Position numbers and translations under genes: made by a program
Assembly (NCBI RefSeq): GCF_947172395.1
Contig: NC_069105.1
Location: 13,103,971-13,167,970 of the forward strand
Length of the DNA: 64,000 nucleotides
Source: Bicyclus anynana
Taxonomy: Eukaryota; Arthropoda; Insecta; Lepidoptera; Nymphalidae
Reading direction: 5' to 3'
Shown here: positions 63,975-64,000 of the stretch, one piece after another
Layout: each line of letters starts with the position of its first letter
Position numbering within the stretch: position 1 is the stretch's first letter
Notes under the pieces: generated by a model
What the model was told of the DNA's origin: nothing
The model's input: only the letters and a program-made list of their open reading frames with translations
The model's database searches: none

Positions 63975-64000
63975 AATTCTGTTATTCTGTAAGAAAAGCG

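Overview
This is AT-rich eukaryotic DNA, almost certainly from a moth or butterfly (Lepidoptera). The evidence is the repeat content: many copies of a Metulj-like tRNA-derived SINE ending in (GATGAT)n, many short Helitron-like elements with the lepidopteran ends TC...ACTAATATTATAAA and hairpin...CTAG, a lepidopteran-type RTE retrotransposon, and several fold-back MITEs. I see no prokaryotic operons, no standalone tRNA or rRNA gene, no CRISPR array, and no confidently recognisable host protein-coding gene. The window reads as intergenic or intronic DNA built from layered transposable elements.

Layout. 1-1.8 kb: the open reading frame of a Jockey/CR1-type LINE on the minus strand, running off the left edge, abutted by Helitron scraps. 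2.5-3.2 kb: two tandem RTE 3' ends. 4.64-4.85 kb: a CpG-rich patch that could be a minus-strand first exon. 5.7-17.2 kb: SINEs, Helitrons, three fold-back MITEs and a duplicated, unrecognised coding-like segment (12.1 and 12.6 kb). 17.85-21.1 kb: a full-length RTE element with an intact 990-residue endonuclease/reverse-transcriptase ORF and a target-site duplication (TSD). 21.7-34.8 kb: Helitrons (one with a 325-bp G-rich minisatellite), MITEs and 3' ends of four LINEs. 36-44.4 kb: direct repeats, a 206-bp tandem array, an inverted Helitron pair, and fragments of two further LINE types. 45-51.6 kb: SINEs and fold-back elements nested in one another. 52.7-56.5 kb: two arrays, five diverged copies of a unit with paired arms and a 118-bp satellite with five copies. 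57-63.98 kb: a mariner-like MITE, a SINE carrying an internally deleted RTE with perfect TSDs, a local duplication rebuilt by MITE insertion, and more SINEs and Helitrons.

How the parts relate. The 18.1-kb RTE ORF could supply endonuclease and reverse transcriptase. Three other element types carry its 3' end or a similar tail: 5'-truncated RTE copies, an internally deleted RTE at 58 kb, and the Metulj-like SINE, whose last bases resemble the RTE tail. A second SINE family (SINE-2) shares its 3' end with a decayed CR1/Jockey-type LINE at 27.5 kb, which suggests a second SINE-LINE partnership. The Helitron copies are all non-autonomous; no Rep/helicase gene is present here.

Labels used below. 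SINE-1 = Metulj-like; SINE-2 = tRNA-derived, 3' end CACTTACCATCAGGTGAGAT; SINE-3 = short tRNA-like head plus GACTAGTTGGAGGGGAA; SINE-4 = diverged tRNA-headed SINEs. Hel-A to Hel-F and Hel-I = Helitron subtypes sharing terminal motifs but differing inside. Family names are from memory and were not checked against a database.
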